Part shown: positions 44,526 through 53,219 of the stretch, in pieces | Layout of the letters: every line of letters begins with the position of its first letter | Position numbering within the stretch: the stretch's first letter is position 1 | Assembly (NCBI RefSeq): GCF_900460245.1 | Contig: NZ_UHIP01000002.1 | Coordinates: forward strand, 1,302,001 to 1,366,000 | Direction: 5' to 3' | Length of the DNA: 64,000 bases | DNA from: Vibrio fluvialis | Lineage (GTDB): Bacteria; Pseudomonadota; Gammaproteobacteria; Enterobacterales; Vibrionaceae | The notes under the pieces: generated by a model | Told to the model about the DNA's origin: nothing | Database searches by the model: none | What the model saw: the letters and a program-made list of their open reading frames with translations, nothing else | Translations under genes and position numbers: made by a program

Positions 44526-45626
44526 ATGTGGATCTGGCAGCAGGATAACTGGCCTCACTTTACGTGGGATAAGAACACCATCGAACCCATGGTGAGGCAA
44601 ACACGCCTCAACCAAGGCATCCTGTTGGGTAAAATCACCAGTCAGTCTCAGGATCAAAAGCAAAGTATGCTTGATACTTTACTGGCGAACATCGTCCATT
44701 CCAGCGCTATCGAAGGGGAAACGCTCAATGCGTTTTCGGTGCGCTCGTCGCTGGCGAACCGACTTGGCCTGACGGAAGAAAGACCATTTCCAACCACCGA
44801 GCAGACGGACGGTTTAGCCGAAATAATGCTCGACGCTGTTGAGAACCTTGAGACTCCACTGACTCTGGAACGTATTCTCCACTGGCACGACAGGCTTTTT
44901 CCTGAAGGTTACACCATGTTTAATCCCGTCATTGGTGGCCAACTGCGTGGTGACGCGCCAATGCAGGTGGTATCTGGCCGTATCGATAAACCGACGATCC
45001 ACTTTGAAGCGCCGGATCGTGAGCGGCTCGATAACGAACTGGCAATGTTCTTAGAATGGTTCAACACCTCCAAACAAAACGTTTCGCTTGATCCATTGAT
45101 CAGAGCGGCCATCACCCATTTATGGTTTGTTACGCTGCACCCGCTGGATGATGGTAATGGACGTATCACGCGCTTACTCACCGACTTGGCGCTCGCTCAG
45201 GCCGAGCAGCAATCAGTCCGGTTTTACGCTATGTCGGTGTGCATTCTGGCGAACCGCAAAAGCTACTATGAGATCCTCGAACAGACTCAAAAGGGCGATG
45301 TAGACATCACGCCCTGGCTGGTTTGGTTTTTTAATACGCTGAATGAAACCTTTGCGGACGTACTGAAAGAGATCGATCAAACCCTATTCAAAACCAACTT
45401 CTGGCGTACAGTGGATCAAACCAAACTGACTGCAGAACAGGTTAAGGTCTTGAACCGCATGCTGGATGGTGATTTCGAACAGGGCATCAACACCACGCAA
45501 TATCATAAAGTAGCCAAAGTCAGTAAACCCACCGCAACCCGCCACTTGGCCGCGCTGGTGGAACTGGGCTGTTTAGTTAAATCCGACGCTGGTGGCCGCA
45601 GCACACGATATATGCTGCCGGGCTAG
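44526..45626 (+). CDS. Fic-domain protein with N-terminal DUF4172
   Basis: A 366-residue predicted AMP transferase. The N-terminal DUF4172 region (MWIWQQDNWPHFTWD) is followed by an inhibitory helix with the motif SSAIEG ((S/T)xxxE(G/N)), which classes it as self-inhibited (class II). The Fic core reads HPLDDGNGRITRLL, with Leu in place of the usual Phe of HPFxxGNGR; His and the Arg of GNGR are intact. A C-terminal winged helix (TTQYHKVAKVSKPTATRHL) may bind DNA. The frame opens at 44463, but ATG 44526 is the family start. Confidence 0.9.
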   Translation: MWIWQQDNWPHFTWDKNTIEPMVRQTRLNQGILLGKITSQSQDQKQSMLDTLLANIVHSSAIEGETLNAFSVRSSLANRLGLTEERPFPTTEQTDGLAEIMLDAVENLETPLTLERILHWHDRLFPEGYTMFNPVIGGQLRGDAPMQVVSGRIDKPTIHFEAPDRERLDNELAMFLEWFNTSKQNVSLDPLIRAAITHLWFVTLHPLDDGNGRITRLLTDLALAQAEQQSVRFYAMSVCILANRKSYYEILEQTQKGDVDITPWLVWFFNTLNETFADVLKEIDQTLFKTNFWRTVDQTKLTAEQVKVLNRMLDGDFEQGINTTQYHKVAKVSKPTATRHLAALVELGCLVKSDAGGRSTRYMLPG

Positions 45627-45724
45627 GGGCTGAGTTAGCTTGGTTTTATCGATAATATTCACCTGGTTTAATAATTAAGGCGAAGGCGTATAGTCTTTAG
45701 CTTCAACGCAATAAGGAAGTGAGG

Positions 45725-45887
45725 GTGGTGGGTTATTGAACTAGATATTTATGATGTGTTTATTGGCGAGTCAGCTTCCGGCAATCCTTGTGGCCATGGC
45801 AGTCTAGGAGCGACCGCGGGTATTTTGTCTAAATGTGCAGTTCAACATACTCTCCAAGAAACTGCACGATTAACAAAGCAAATTTAA
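45725..45887 (+). pseudogene. Possible frameshifted small gene, unknown
   Basis: A 52-codon open stretch (45732-45887) encodes a protein-like sequence starting VIELDIYDVFIGESASGNPC and ending at TAA, but has no start codon in frame. Two GTG codons at 45725-45730, preceded by AAGGAAG, fall out of frame by one base in a GGG run (45730-45732). Losing one G would give an intact 53-residue reading. The GNP region faintly recalls the start of PhzF-like proteins, but I cannot assign a family. It may be a decayed remnant or chance. Confidence 0.3.
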
Positions 45888-45910
45888 ACTCACCAAGGAA
45901 AGCACTGACG

Positions 45911-46369
45911 ATGCCTCTAAGAAAAGCCAAAGTTGATGAATTGGATACCATCTACGCAATGGGGTTCGATGTGTGGAATGGTGGCCTTGGTTTTGAACAA
46001 TACCTGGCTGGTTGCCGCGATAGTGGAAAGTATCGTTCCGGTACCTGGTATGTGTTGGCTCAAGGCGAGCAAATCGTCGCTTCCCTGATAGTGTATTCAC
46101 GCATGTTTGGCCTGGAAGATGGCTGCTTTGGTATCGGTTCGTTAGCAACGCTTCCTGAGCAGCGCAATAAAGGTTATGGCGCTGAAATAGTGAATTTGGT
46201 CAAAGCTGAACTGTTTAATAATCAACAAGCGAAAGCGATTTACTTGCATTGCGACATCGACCATCGCTACTACGAAAAACTCGGTTTTTGCCGGTTACAA
46301 GGTTCAGATTGCATGTGTATCTCTACTGACCCGTTGGTTTACGAACGCCCATTACCCGCATACTTCTAA
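45911..46369 (+). CDS. GNAT acetyltransferase
   Basis: A 152-residue acetyltransferase. The acetyl-CoA loop is visible in GIGSLATLPEQRNKGYGAEIV (motif A, Q/R-x-x-G-x-G/A), with KLGFCRLQGSD at the C terminus. The start MPLRKAKVDELDTIYAMGFDVW at ATG 45911, after AAGGA, fits; the frame is open to 45833. The substrate is not predictable. Confidence 0.85.
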   Translation: MPLRKAKVDELDTIYAMGFDVWNGGLGFEQYLAGCRDSGKYRSGTWYVLAQGEQIVASLIVYSRMFGLEDGCFGIGSLATLPEQRNKGYGAEIVNLVKAELFNNQQAKAIYLHCDIDHRYYEKLGFCRLQGSDCMCISTDPLVYERPLPAYF

Positions 46370-46452
46370 CATCGTGCTCCCGTTTCTCTTTTCATGTTCA
46401 CGCCGCTTACCGTTTAAACAAAGCACAAATTTTCAAACAATTAAGGACGTTT

Positions 46453-46896
46453 ATGATCGATTTTTCTACTTTGCCTGATGAAAACTCAAAGCGATTTATC
46501 GCCGTACTGAATAAAAAAGTGGAGATGGGGCGCCTGTTTAACGCGCTGGGTCACATGACCGCGGGGCTGGTCGGTCAAATTGAAGACGTCGATGACCTTT
46601 GTTTTCTACAATATAAAGATAAGGATGGCGGCACGCATCCATCCATTTCTCATTATCCATTCATCGTATTGAAAGCGGACAACTCCAATAAAATTAGAAA
46701 AGTGCGCGAAGAACTGCTGCAGCGTGGACTTCCCTTTACTGATTTTACTCATACCATGATTGTCGGTTCGTCAGAGGAACAGGTGAATGCGACCGCAGAA
46801 ACCGCAGAACAAGATCTCGAATACTTTGGTATTTGTATGTTCGGTGATGCCGCTGAGCTGAAAGAGTTCACGGGCAAATTCAGCTTATTTAAGTAA
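46453..46896 (+). CDS. DUF2000 family protein
   Basis: A 147-residue protein of DUF2000, whose fold resembles peptidyl-tRNA hydrolase 2. Marks: KRFIAVLNKKVEMGRLFNAL, HMTAGLVGQ and PFIVLKADNSNKIRKVRE. The function is unknown and no catalytic residues can be named with confidence. AAGGACG upstream of the ATG serves as ribosome binding site. A terminator follows. Confidence 0.87.
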   Translation: MIDFSTLPDENSKRFIAVLNKKVEMGRLFNALGHMTAGLVGQIEDVDDLCFLQYKDKDGGTHPSISHYPFIVLKADNSNKIRKVREELLQRGLPFTDFTHTMIVGSSEEQVNATAETAEQDLEYFGICMFGDAAELKEFTGKFSLFK

Positions 46897-47208
46897 CCGT
46901 TTCAGAGGAAGAATAAAGTCCGGCATTCGCCGGGCTTTTTTATACTCATGAGTGACTCATTTAATGCGCATGATGCAGCAAACCGGCAGACATCATCGTG
47001 TTGGTCGCGATAGCTTAACACTGCGGCGAATTCGCTATTCGCATTAACGTTGACCTGATGCTTCCAATCAGTAACTATGTTATTGATTTAAAGAAAGATA
47101 TAAAACAGGTTATCGCTTAAGGATATGGCAGATACATTGGTTACAATGTCACGCATGTATCTGGTAGCGAAAACAGGGTGCAAGATTGATCAAAGAGTGA
47201 GTAAAGGA
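46897..47208. other. Intergenic region between DUF2000 and GNAT genes
   Basis: A 312-base gap with the DUF2000 terminator (46918-46942) and, just after it, overlapping small palindromes ACTCATGAGT (46944-46953) and ATGAGT-g-ACTCAT (46948-46960). The rest is AT-rich without a visible gene; the last 80 bases are open in the GNAT frame but do not look conserved. Confidence 0.5.
46918..46942 (+). terminator. Terminator after the DUF2000 gene
   Basis: GTCCGG-cattcg-CCGGGC (one G.U pair) followed by a run of six T. Confidence 0.8.
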
Positions 47209-47622
47209 ATGGCCATTAAATACGAAGAGAAAGTCCCAAGCCCAGCGGAATTCTGCGATATGCGCGTCAAAGCGGGCTTATCGCCTAAGTCATTACAAGC
47301 GGCCACGATCGCACTACCGAACAGCTTGTACGGCATCTCAATAAGAGATGGAGAAGAGCTCATTGCCATGGGACGCGTGGTGGGTGATGGTGCGTGCAAT
47401 TTTGAAATTGTCGATGTTGCCGTCGACCCGCACTATCAGGGAAACGGCTTTGGGCGAGAAATCATGGAGTACATCGACAACTACCTCGCCTCGGTGGTAC
47501 TGGAAGGGTCATACGTCTCGATGATTGCTGATGAACCAGGCTTCTACGAAAAACTGGGCTATCAACTGGTTGCGCCGGCCAGCCACGGTATGACGAAAAA
47601 GTTTAAGCCAAAGAGCGCGTAA
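47209..47622 (+). CDS. GNAT acetyltransferase (small)
   Basis: A 137-residue acetyltransferase. Motif A reads IVDVAVDPHYQGNGFGREIM with the Q-x-x-G-x-G loop; FYEKLGYQLVAPASHGM closes the domain. ATG 47209 (MAIKYEEKVPS) is the likely start by family length, although an AAGGA lies almost touching it; GTG 47197 or ATG 47125 are alternatives in the same frame. Confidence 0.85.
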   Translation: MAIKYEEKVPSPAEFCDMRVKAGLSPKSLQAATIALPNSLYGISIRDGEELIAMGRVVGDGACNFEIVDVAVDPHYQGNGFGREIMEYIDNYLASVVLEGSYVSMIADEPGFYEKLGYQLVAPASHGMTKKFKPKSA

Positions 47623-47654
47623 ATCGTGGTTCATGCGTACTCAACAGGCAAAGA

Positions 47655-47680
47655 AAAGCCCGGTATAACCGGGCTTTTTT
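47655..47680. terminator. Bidirectional terminator
   Basis: AAAAGCCCGGT-ata-ACCGGGCTTTTTT between the convergent GNAT and aminotransferase genes. Confidence 0.9.
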
Positions 47681-47698
47681 ACTCGTTTCGTTTAATCA

Positions 47699-48847
47699 TT
47701 ACAGCGAACGCAGCACTGAGGTCAGGCGCTCTGCAGCGTCAGCCAAATCTTGTGGCGTGGAGTTGGTGAAGTTCAAACGCAGTGCGGAAGGGGCATTGTC
47801 CGGATTCGGGTAGAATACCGGGCTCGGCACGACCGCTACGCCTTTTGCCAGCAGCTGTTTAGCCAGCTCAAAGGTGTCGCATTGAGGAATCGTCATCCAC
47901 ACAAACATGCCGCCTTCAACAGCTTTGAGTTCGCAGCCTTCTGGCAGTTGTTTATTCAGTTCGTTAGACAATACTTCGTAACGAGATTGGTACAGTTCGC
48001 GAATGCGCGTCAGGTGCTCCGGAAACTGAGGGTGCGCCAGCAGGGCATGTAACAGAGCTTGCATCGGTACGCTGGAGTGCAAATCTGCGCCTTGTTTTAC
48101 TTTGATCATCGGCGTCAGGTATTCGCTACGGCCAGAAACTGCACCTAAACGCAGGCCTGGTGATGCAATTTTCGAGAAAGAACGCAGTACGATCGATTTG
48201 TTCGGACAGAAATCAGAAACGAGCGGGAAAGCACTGCCTTCAAAACGCAGTTCGCGGTAAGGCACGTCTTCTACCATCACCACATCAAACACTTCACACA
48301 ACTCCGCCACTTTTTTGCGCGTCTCCAATGCCCAGCTGATGCCTGTTGGGTTATGGAAATCCGGCACCGCGTAGAACATTTTAGGCTTCTGGTGACGGAA
48401 TACGTCTTCCAGCTCGGCCAAATCCGGACCTTGCGCTGTTTGCGTTACGGTGACAATTTCTGCCTGCACCAAACCAAACACCTGCATCGCACCGAGGTAG
48501 CTCGGAGCTTCCATCACAACCTTGTCGCCAGGGTTAATGTAAGCACGGGCAATCAAATCCAGACCTTGCTGAGAACCCGTACACACCATGGCTTCGTGTG
48601 TCTGTGGTAAATCAAAGTACTGTTTCAGAAACGCGATCAGTGGCGCGTAACCTGCGGTTGCACCGTATTGAAAAACTTCAGGTCTTTCCGCCAGTTCAGC
48701 GAGCGTAGAACGCATCAGATCAATGGGGAATGTTTTTTCATCTGGCAGACCGCCAGCGAGAGAAATGACGTTTGGGTCACTTGCTGCAGCCAAAATTTCG
48801 CGAATATAAGAGGATTTGATCTGTTGCAGTGAACGGGCGATTTCCAT
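47699..48847 (-). CDS. PLP-dependent aminotransferase (class I/II, 2-aminoadipate type)
   Basis: A 382-residue fold-type I aminotransferase of the LysN/ARO8-like group. Marks: VISLAGGLPDEKTFP, GSQQGLDLIARAYINPGD, PDFHNPTGISW, VEDVPYRELRF and the PLP lysine in RSFSKIASPGLRLG. It transfers amino groups between 2-oxoglutarate and an amino acid that I cannot specify. It is divergent from an AraC/GyrI regulator, and the short spacer carries ATTTATGC repeats (48861-48947). Confidence 0.9.
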   Translation of the reverse strand: MEIARSLQQIKSSYIREILAAASDPNVISLAGGLPDEKTFPIDLMRSTLAELAERPEVFQYGATAGYAPLIAFLKQYFDLPQTHEAMVCTGSQQGLDLIARAYINPGDKVVMEAPSYLGAMQVFGLVQAEIVTVTQTAQGPDLAELEDVFRHQKPKMFYAVPDFHNPTGISWALETRKKVAELCEVFDVVMVEDVPYRELRFEGSAFPLVSDFCPNKSIVLRSFSKIASPGLRLGAVSGRSEYLTPMIKVKQGADLHSSVPMQALLHALLAHPQFPEHLTRIRELYQSRYEVLSNELNKQLPEGCELKAVEGGMFVWMTIPQCDTFELAKQLLAKGVAVVPSPVFYPNPDNAPSALRLNFTNSTPQDLADAAERLTSVLRSL

Positions 48848-48860
48848 GTGTGCTTCCTGT

Positions 48861-48947
48861 ATTTATGCTTTTTTTATCTTTCGAATAGTACGACTCGTTG
48901 CGTAAATTTGTTTGTCCATTTATGCTCAAATACTTGTCCATTTATGC
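48861..48947. promoter_or_regulatory. Direct repeats in the aminotransferase/AraC divergent promoter
   Basis: TTGTCCATTTATGC occurs twice, at 48912-48925 and 48934-48947, exactly 22 bases (two helical turns) apart. A shortened copy TGTATTTATGC is at 48858-48868. Same-face direct repeats are typical of AraC-protein half sites, so autoregulation and control of the aminotransferase are likely. Confidence 0.55.
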
Positions 48948-48958
48948 GATCTACTGAA

Positions 48959-49828
48959 ATGAATCAGCAGCACGTCTCCCGTATTAACGACATTCTGTAC
49001 TACATCCATCAGGACATCACCAACGATCTGTCGGCAAAACATCTGGCAGACCTTGCTGCGTACTCCGAACAGCACTTTCACAGAGTGTTTAAACAGGTAG
49101 TGGGAGAATCGATTCATCAGTACATTCGCCGCACGCGCATGGAGTATGCCGCTAACCAACTGATGTTTGATGGCAACGCATCGGTGATTGATATCGCCAA
49201 CAAGTGCGGCTTCAGCTCGTTGTCATCATTTTCCAAAGCGTTCAAAGCGACTTTTCATATGGCGCCGGGTAACTGGCGACATGGCGAGCAGCATCTCGAT
49301 GGCAAACCGTATCTGAAAGATCCGGAAGTCGCCGCCGGTTACAATCGGGTCGCGAATCTTGATTTGCCGACACCGAAAATTGTAGAAACCAAAGAGCGGA
49401 TTACCGCCTATGTGCGCCACCAAGGCTATAACCGTTCCATTCGTCGCGCCTGGTTAGTTCTTAAAGCGTGGGCCAAAGAAGAAGGGCGCACGTTTGAACA
49501 ATTGTTTGGTCTGCATCATTCAAACCCGGCATGGGTAGAATTGGATAAGTGTCGTTACGTGGCGTGTCTGGAAATTGATGAGCCGTTGAAAGTACGCGGC
49601 GTGGTGAACCAAATGACCATACCCGGCGGGCTGCATGCGGTGTTTCGTCTGCGCGGCGTGTACGGTGAATTACTGCCTCAGGTAAGCAAGATATTTGAAA
49701 AATGGCTGCCGAACTCCGGTTATAAGCTGCGTTCAACGCCCGCTTACGTGCATTACCACAAGAACCATTTCCTCAATGAGGATGAACGGTTTGAAATCGA
49801 CTTCTATCTGCCGATCAGCTTCTTCTGA
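48959..49828 (+). CDS. AraC-family regulator with GyrI-like effector domain
   Basis: A 289-residue regulator of Rob/SoxS-like layout. The N-terminal AraC double helix-turn-helix is LSAKHLADLAAYSEQHFHRV and NASVIDIANKCGFSSLSSFS. It is followed by a C-terminal GyrI-like (SOUL-fold) ligand domain (VETKERITAYVRHQGY, then YVACLEID). The start is uncertain: ATG 48959 (MNQQHVSR) fits the family, while ATG 48944 lies inside the operator-like repeat. It is divergent from the aminotransferase. Confidence 0.88.
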   Translation: MNQQHVSRINDILYYIHQDITNDLSAKHLADLAAYSEQHFHRVFKQVVGESIHQYIRRTRMEYAANQLMFDGNASVIDIANKCGFSSLSSFSKAFKATFHMAPGNWRHGEQHLDGKPYLKDPEVAAGYNRVANLDLPTPKIVETKERITAYVRHQGYNRSIRRAWLVLKAWAKEEGRTFEQLFGLHHSNPAWVELDKCRYVACLEIDEPLKVRGVVNQMTIPGGLHAVFRLRGVYGELLPQVSKIFEKWLPNSGYKLRSTPAYVHYHKNHFLNEDERFEIDFYLPISFF

Positions 49829-49856
49829 TATCGCGGGTATTCATGTTAAACAGGCA

Positions 49857-49885
49857 AAAAAAAACACGCCAGGGGGCTGGCGTGT
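49857..49885 (-). terminator. Terminator-like hairpin for the msrA direction
   Basis: ACACGCCAG-cccc/gggg-CTGGCGTGT; on the minus strand it is followed by eight T. It lies about 160 bases beyond the msrA stop and also follows the AraC gene. Confidence 0.65.
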
Positions 49886-50044
49886 ACCTAACAGAAGCGG
49901 TGTAAGAAAAGGACATGGACCTTAAATGGAGTAATGCGTAAACAAGACTCGTGTTTAAGCGTTTGTACATTAACCTTGCTGTCTTACAGAATTGTTGCTG
50001 ATTGAAGAAGATTCTGATCGCAACCCACCGCTAACAACCTGTTA

Positions 50045-50524
50045 TTACTCCTGATTGCGATATTTGTGCAGCAAATCAACCGGAATATGGCAGTAATCAT
50101 CCGGATGTAGTGTCAGGCGATCCTGATGCTCATCGTCACTTCTGACATAGTTGGTCAGTGGCAACACTTCAACCGCGATTTTGTCGGCGTCCGGACGCTC
50201 GGAGATGTACTTTATCGCTCGTTCAAGGTGTGCCGGATTGTCGCTGTAAACACCAGTACGGTATTTAGGGCCGACATCGATACCTTGTTTGTTGATGCTG
50301 TATGGGTCGATGATCTCAAACAAGTAATCCATCAACTGCTCAACGCTGACTTGCGCGGGATCGAATTGGGTGCGCACGCACTCGGCGTAGCCGTCATATT
50401 CGCTTTGAGTGGTATCAGTGGTGCCATTGGCACGTCCGGCTTCGGTGTGTGTTACGCCCGGCAAATGGCGCATGAATTCCTGAACGCCCCACAGGCAGCC
50501 GCCCGCAAAATAAATTTCTTCCAT
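50045..50524 (-). CDS. msrA: Peptide methionine sulfoxide reductase MsrA
   Basis: A 159-residue enzyme that reduces methionine-S-sulfoxide in proteins or free form. The active site reads FAGGCLWGVQEF: Cys is intact but the usual GCFWG has Leu for Phe. Other marks are GYAECVRTQFDP and IDVGPKYRTGVY. A short form without the C-terminal resolving cysteines, so recycling would need thioredoxin or another partner. Single gene. Confidence 0.92.
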   Translation of the reverse strand: MEEIYFAGGCLWGVQEFMRHLPGVTHTEAGRANGTTDTTQSEYDGYAECVRTQFDPAQVSVEQLMDYLFEIIDPYSINKQGIDVGPKYRTGVYSDNPAHLERAIKYISERPDADKIAVEVLPLTNYVRSDDEHQDRLTLHPDDYCHIPVDLLHKYRNQE

Positions 50525-50600
50525 TGTTCACATCTACAACGTCATGAATGTGGTGCGACTCTAGCAAATTGACGCGATGGGAGAAACCCGATCAGACACA

Positions 50601-50627
50601 ATAAAAAGCCTGCTTGAACGCAGGCTT
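50601..50627 (-). terminator. Terminator after the NCS2 permease
   Basis: AAAAAGCCTGC-ttgaac-GCAGGCTTT; on the minus strand it is followed by TTTTTATT, just beyond the permease stop. Confidence 0.85.
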
Positions 50628-50650
50628 TGGCAGTATGGGAATCTGGCTGA

Positions 50651-52036
50651 TCAGCTTTCGCTGACGGCGGCCACGGATGAATCGGTTTTTTCGGCTGCAT
50701 CCGTTCGGTTTTGCGGCAGAACCAAAGTCATCACGATGGCAGCAATGCCACTGGTCGTCACCGGAGAGCCAAACACGCTTTGCAGCAACTTAGGCATCTC
50801 CTTCATCACATCCGGCACCAGCATCACGCCCAAACCGATCCCGAACGAGACGGCCAGAATCATCAGGTTGCGGCGATCCAAACGCTCACGCGCGATGATT
50901 TTAATGCCTGCCGCCGCGACGGTGCCAAACATCACCAAGGTTGCGCCCCCAATCACCGGTTTGGGAATGGTGGTGAGAATCGCGCCAATCAGCGGGAACA
51001 AACCCAGTACGCACAGGATTAGCGCGACAAAGTAACCCACGTAGCGACTGGCAATGCCAGTCAGGTGAATCACGCTGTTGTTCTGACTGAACGTGGTGTT
51101 TGGAAAAGTGTTGAATATCGCGGCCAGCATTGAATTCACGCCGTCGCCGAGAATGCCGGATTTCACGCGGCTTAAATACGTCGGGCCAGTGACGGGCTGC
51201 TTGGTGATCATGCAGTTGGCGGTGATGTCGCCGATCGATTCAATCGCAGTAATCGCATAAATCACGGCAATCGGCACAAAAGCGTACCAGTCGAAGTCAA
51301 AGCCATATTTGAATGGCACAGGAATACTGACCAACGGCTGATGAAATGCGTGACCCAGATGCACCATGCCCATGCTGGCGGCGGCCACATAACCCAATAC
51401 CATGCCGACCAGAATCGAAGAGAGGCGCACCATCAAATGCCGAGAGCGGTTGAGCGCAATGATGGTGACTAACACGACTGCGCCGAGCGCTAAGTTGTGC
51501 CATTGGCCAAAATCGGGTGCGTTGACGCCGCCGGCTAAATCCGTCATGCCGACTTTAATCAGGGAAATACCGATGGTGGTGACCACAATGCCCGTGACCA
51601 TCGGCGTGATGATGCGCCGTAACTTGCCAATGCATTGTGAAAGCACGATTTCTATGAATGCCCCAACGAAACAGACGCCAAAGATCAGCGCCAGAATCTC
51701 TTCCGGGCCTCCGCCTTTGGCTTTGGCGATAAAGCCTGCGGCCAGCACTGAGCTCAAAAACGCGAAGCTGGTGCCTTGCACACAGATCATGCCTGCGCCA
51801 ATTGGCCCAATGCGGCGCGCTTGAATAAACGTCCCGATACCGGACACAATCAGCGCCATACTGATGAGGTAAGGCACATGGTCGCCCAATCCCAACACGC
51901 CGCCGATAATCAGCGTAGGCGTAATGATTCCGACAAAACTGGCCAGCACATGTTGTAGGCCTGCGTACAGTGCTGCGCCGGGCGTTGGCTTATCGTCGAG
52001 CCCGTAAATCAGGTCGTGACTTTCCTTGTGAGACAT
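50651..52036 (-). CDS. NCS2-family xanthine/uric acid permease
   Basis: A 461-residue membrane protein of the nucleobase:cation symporter-2 family, with about 14 segments. Marks: GLQHVLASFVGIITPTLIIGG, VQGTSFAF, the helix 8 region AITAIESIGDITANCM and the helix 10 signature TTFSQNNSVIHLTGI. The QN of this last motif and the operon setting favour purines such as xanthine or urate over uracil. ATG 52036 with AAGGAAG upstream is chosen over a frame opening at 52123. A TTGTATACAA operator lies 11 bases upstream. Confidence 0.92.
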   Translation of the reverse strand: MSHKESHDLIYGLDDKPTPGAALYAGLQHVLASFVGIITPTLIIGGVLGLGDHVPYLISMALIVSGIGTFIQARRIGPIGAGMICVQGTSFAFLSSVLAAGFIAKAKGGGPEEILALIFGVCFVGAFIEIVLSQCIGKLRRIITPMVTGIVVTTIGISLIKVGMTDLAGGVNAPDFGQWHNLALGAVVLVTIIALNRSRHLMVRLSSILVGMVLGYVAAASMGMVHLGHAFHQPLVSIPVPFKYGFDFDWYAFVPIAVIYAITAIESIGDITANCMITKQPVTGPTYLSRVKSGILGDGVNSMLAAIFNTFPNTTFSQNNSVIHLTGIASRYVGYFVALILCVLGLFPLIGAILTTIPKPVIGGATLVMFGTVAAAGIKIIARERLDRRNLMILAVSFGIGLGVMLVPDVMKEMPKLLQSVFGSPVTTSGIAAIVMTLVLPQNRTDAAEKTDSSVAAVSES

Positions 52037-52046
52037 TCTGACTTCC

Positions 52047-52056
52047 TTGTATACAA
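52047..52056. promoter_or_regulatory. TTGTATACAA operator at the NCS2 permease
   Basis: A perfect 10-bp palindrome 11 bases upstream of the permease start, identical to the cores at 54644-54653 and 54873-54882. It is a candidate site for the GntR protein encoded at 53955. Confidence 0.75.
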
Positions 52057-52212
52057 TATTGTTGACATATTTTTCATCAATACAGCAAACACTATGCCAG
52101 TAAATTTCTGACCAGTTAGTCAAGGTAATTCAGCGAGTTAGGATATAACGCACGAATATTGGCGCTGAAATGTTGTTCGATTGTGGTGCACTTGCATTAA
52201 ATTGGGTTGCAT

Positions 52213-52250
52213 AAAAAAACCGCCGGACAGGAAGGGCGTCGCGGCGGTTT
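52213..52250 (-). terminator. Terminator after the allantoinase gene
   Basis: AAACCGCC (52217-52224) pairs with GGCGGTTT (52243-52250) with an imperfect upper stem; on the minus strand TTTTTTT follows. It separates the puuE transcript from the permease promoter. Confidence 0.75.
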
Positions 52251-52270
52251 GTAAAGACAGAATCAACGGG

Positions 52271-53197
52271 TTAAGCAGGGTGATGCTCGATCCAGTGACG
52301 AGCAATTTGTTCACGAGTCGCCACCCAAACGCCCTCATGCCGCGCGACGTAATCGAGGAATTTCTTTAATGCCATAAAACGACTGGGCTTACCAATGACG
52401 CGGCAGTGTAGACCGATCGACATCATTTTAGGTTTCTCGGCACCTTCAGCGTACAAACAGTCAAAGTTCTCCTTGAGATACTGAAAGAATTCCTCCCCGT
52501 GGCTAAACCCATAAGGCGAGGAAAACCGCATATCGTTAGTATCCAAGGTGTAGGGCACAATCAGGTGAGGGCGCGTTGAACCGGGATGCTTCTTGTCAGG
52601 CACCTGGGTCCAGAACGGCAGATCGTCCCCGTAGTAATCCGAGTCATAAAGCAAACTGTCCTGTTCAGCGACCAATTCGCGGGTGTTGGGAGAATCGCGG
52701 CCAGTGTACCAACCGATTGGGCGTTTCCCCGTGAGGGTTTCAATCAGCTCGAGCGCCTGATGCATGTGCTGGCGCTCTTGCTCGATCGGCATGTTTTGGT
52801 AATGAATCCATTTTAAACCGTGGCATGCGATTTCGTGCCCATCTTCAATGAAGGCTTGTGTTACTTCTGGGTTACGTTGTAACGCAGTGGCGATGCCAAA
52901 AATGGTCAGCGGTAATTCCCGCTTTTTAAATTCGTTAAGAATGCGCCACACCCCAGCGCGCGAACCGTATTCATACAGGGATTCCATGCTCATGTGGCGA
53001 GCGGGGAACGGCTCGGCGCCCGCAATTTCCGATAAAAAGGTCTCGGCGTGCGGATCGCCGTGTAAGACGCAGTTTTCTCCGCCTTCTTCGTAGTTCAAGA
53101 CAAATTGCAGCGCAATCTTTGCGCCGCCTGGCCAGTTGGCATCCGGCACCTTGTCGCGGCCGTAGCCGATGTAATCGCGAGGATTTGAGATTTCCAT
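52271..53197 (-). CDS. puuE: Allantoinase PuuE (polysaccharide deacetylase fold)
   Basis: A 308-residue metal-independent-type allantoinase of the PuuE group, which opens the allantoin ring to allantoate. Marks: NPRDYIGYGRDKVPDANWPG, NYEEGGENCVLHGD, EIACHGLKWIHY, GWYTGRDSPNTRELV and GLHCRVIGKPSR. The true start is ATG 53197 (MEISNPRDY), with AAGGAA upstream, although the frame is open to 53350, where it overlaps the racemase gene. It lies 22 bases after the racemase stop, in one operon with it. Confidence 0.94.
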   Translation of the reverse strand: MEISNPRDYIGYGRDKVPDANWPGGAKIALQFVLNYEEGGENCVLHGDPHAETFLSEIAGAEPFPARHMSMESLYEYGSRAGVWRILNEFKKRELPLTIFGIATALQRNPEVTQAFIEDGHEIACHGLKWIHYQNMPIEQERQHMHQALELIETLTGKRPIGWYTGRDSPNTRELVAEQDSLLYDSDYYGDDLPFWTQVPDKKHPGSTRPHLIVPYTLDTNDMRFSSPYGFSHGEEFFQYLKENFDCLYAEGAEKPKMMSIGLHCRVIGKPSRFMALKKFLDYVARHEGVWVATREQIARHWIEHHPA

Positions 53198-53219
53198 ATC
53201 GAAGTTCCTTGTCACTGAC

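Noticed and set aside
48944..48958. ATG at 48944 as start of the AraC/GyrI regulator
   Set aside because: It lies within an operator-like direct repeat; ATG 48959 fits the family start better, though the choice is not certain.
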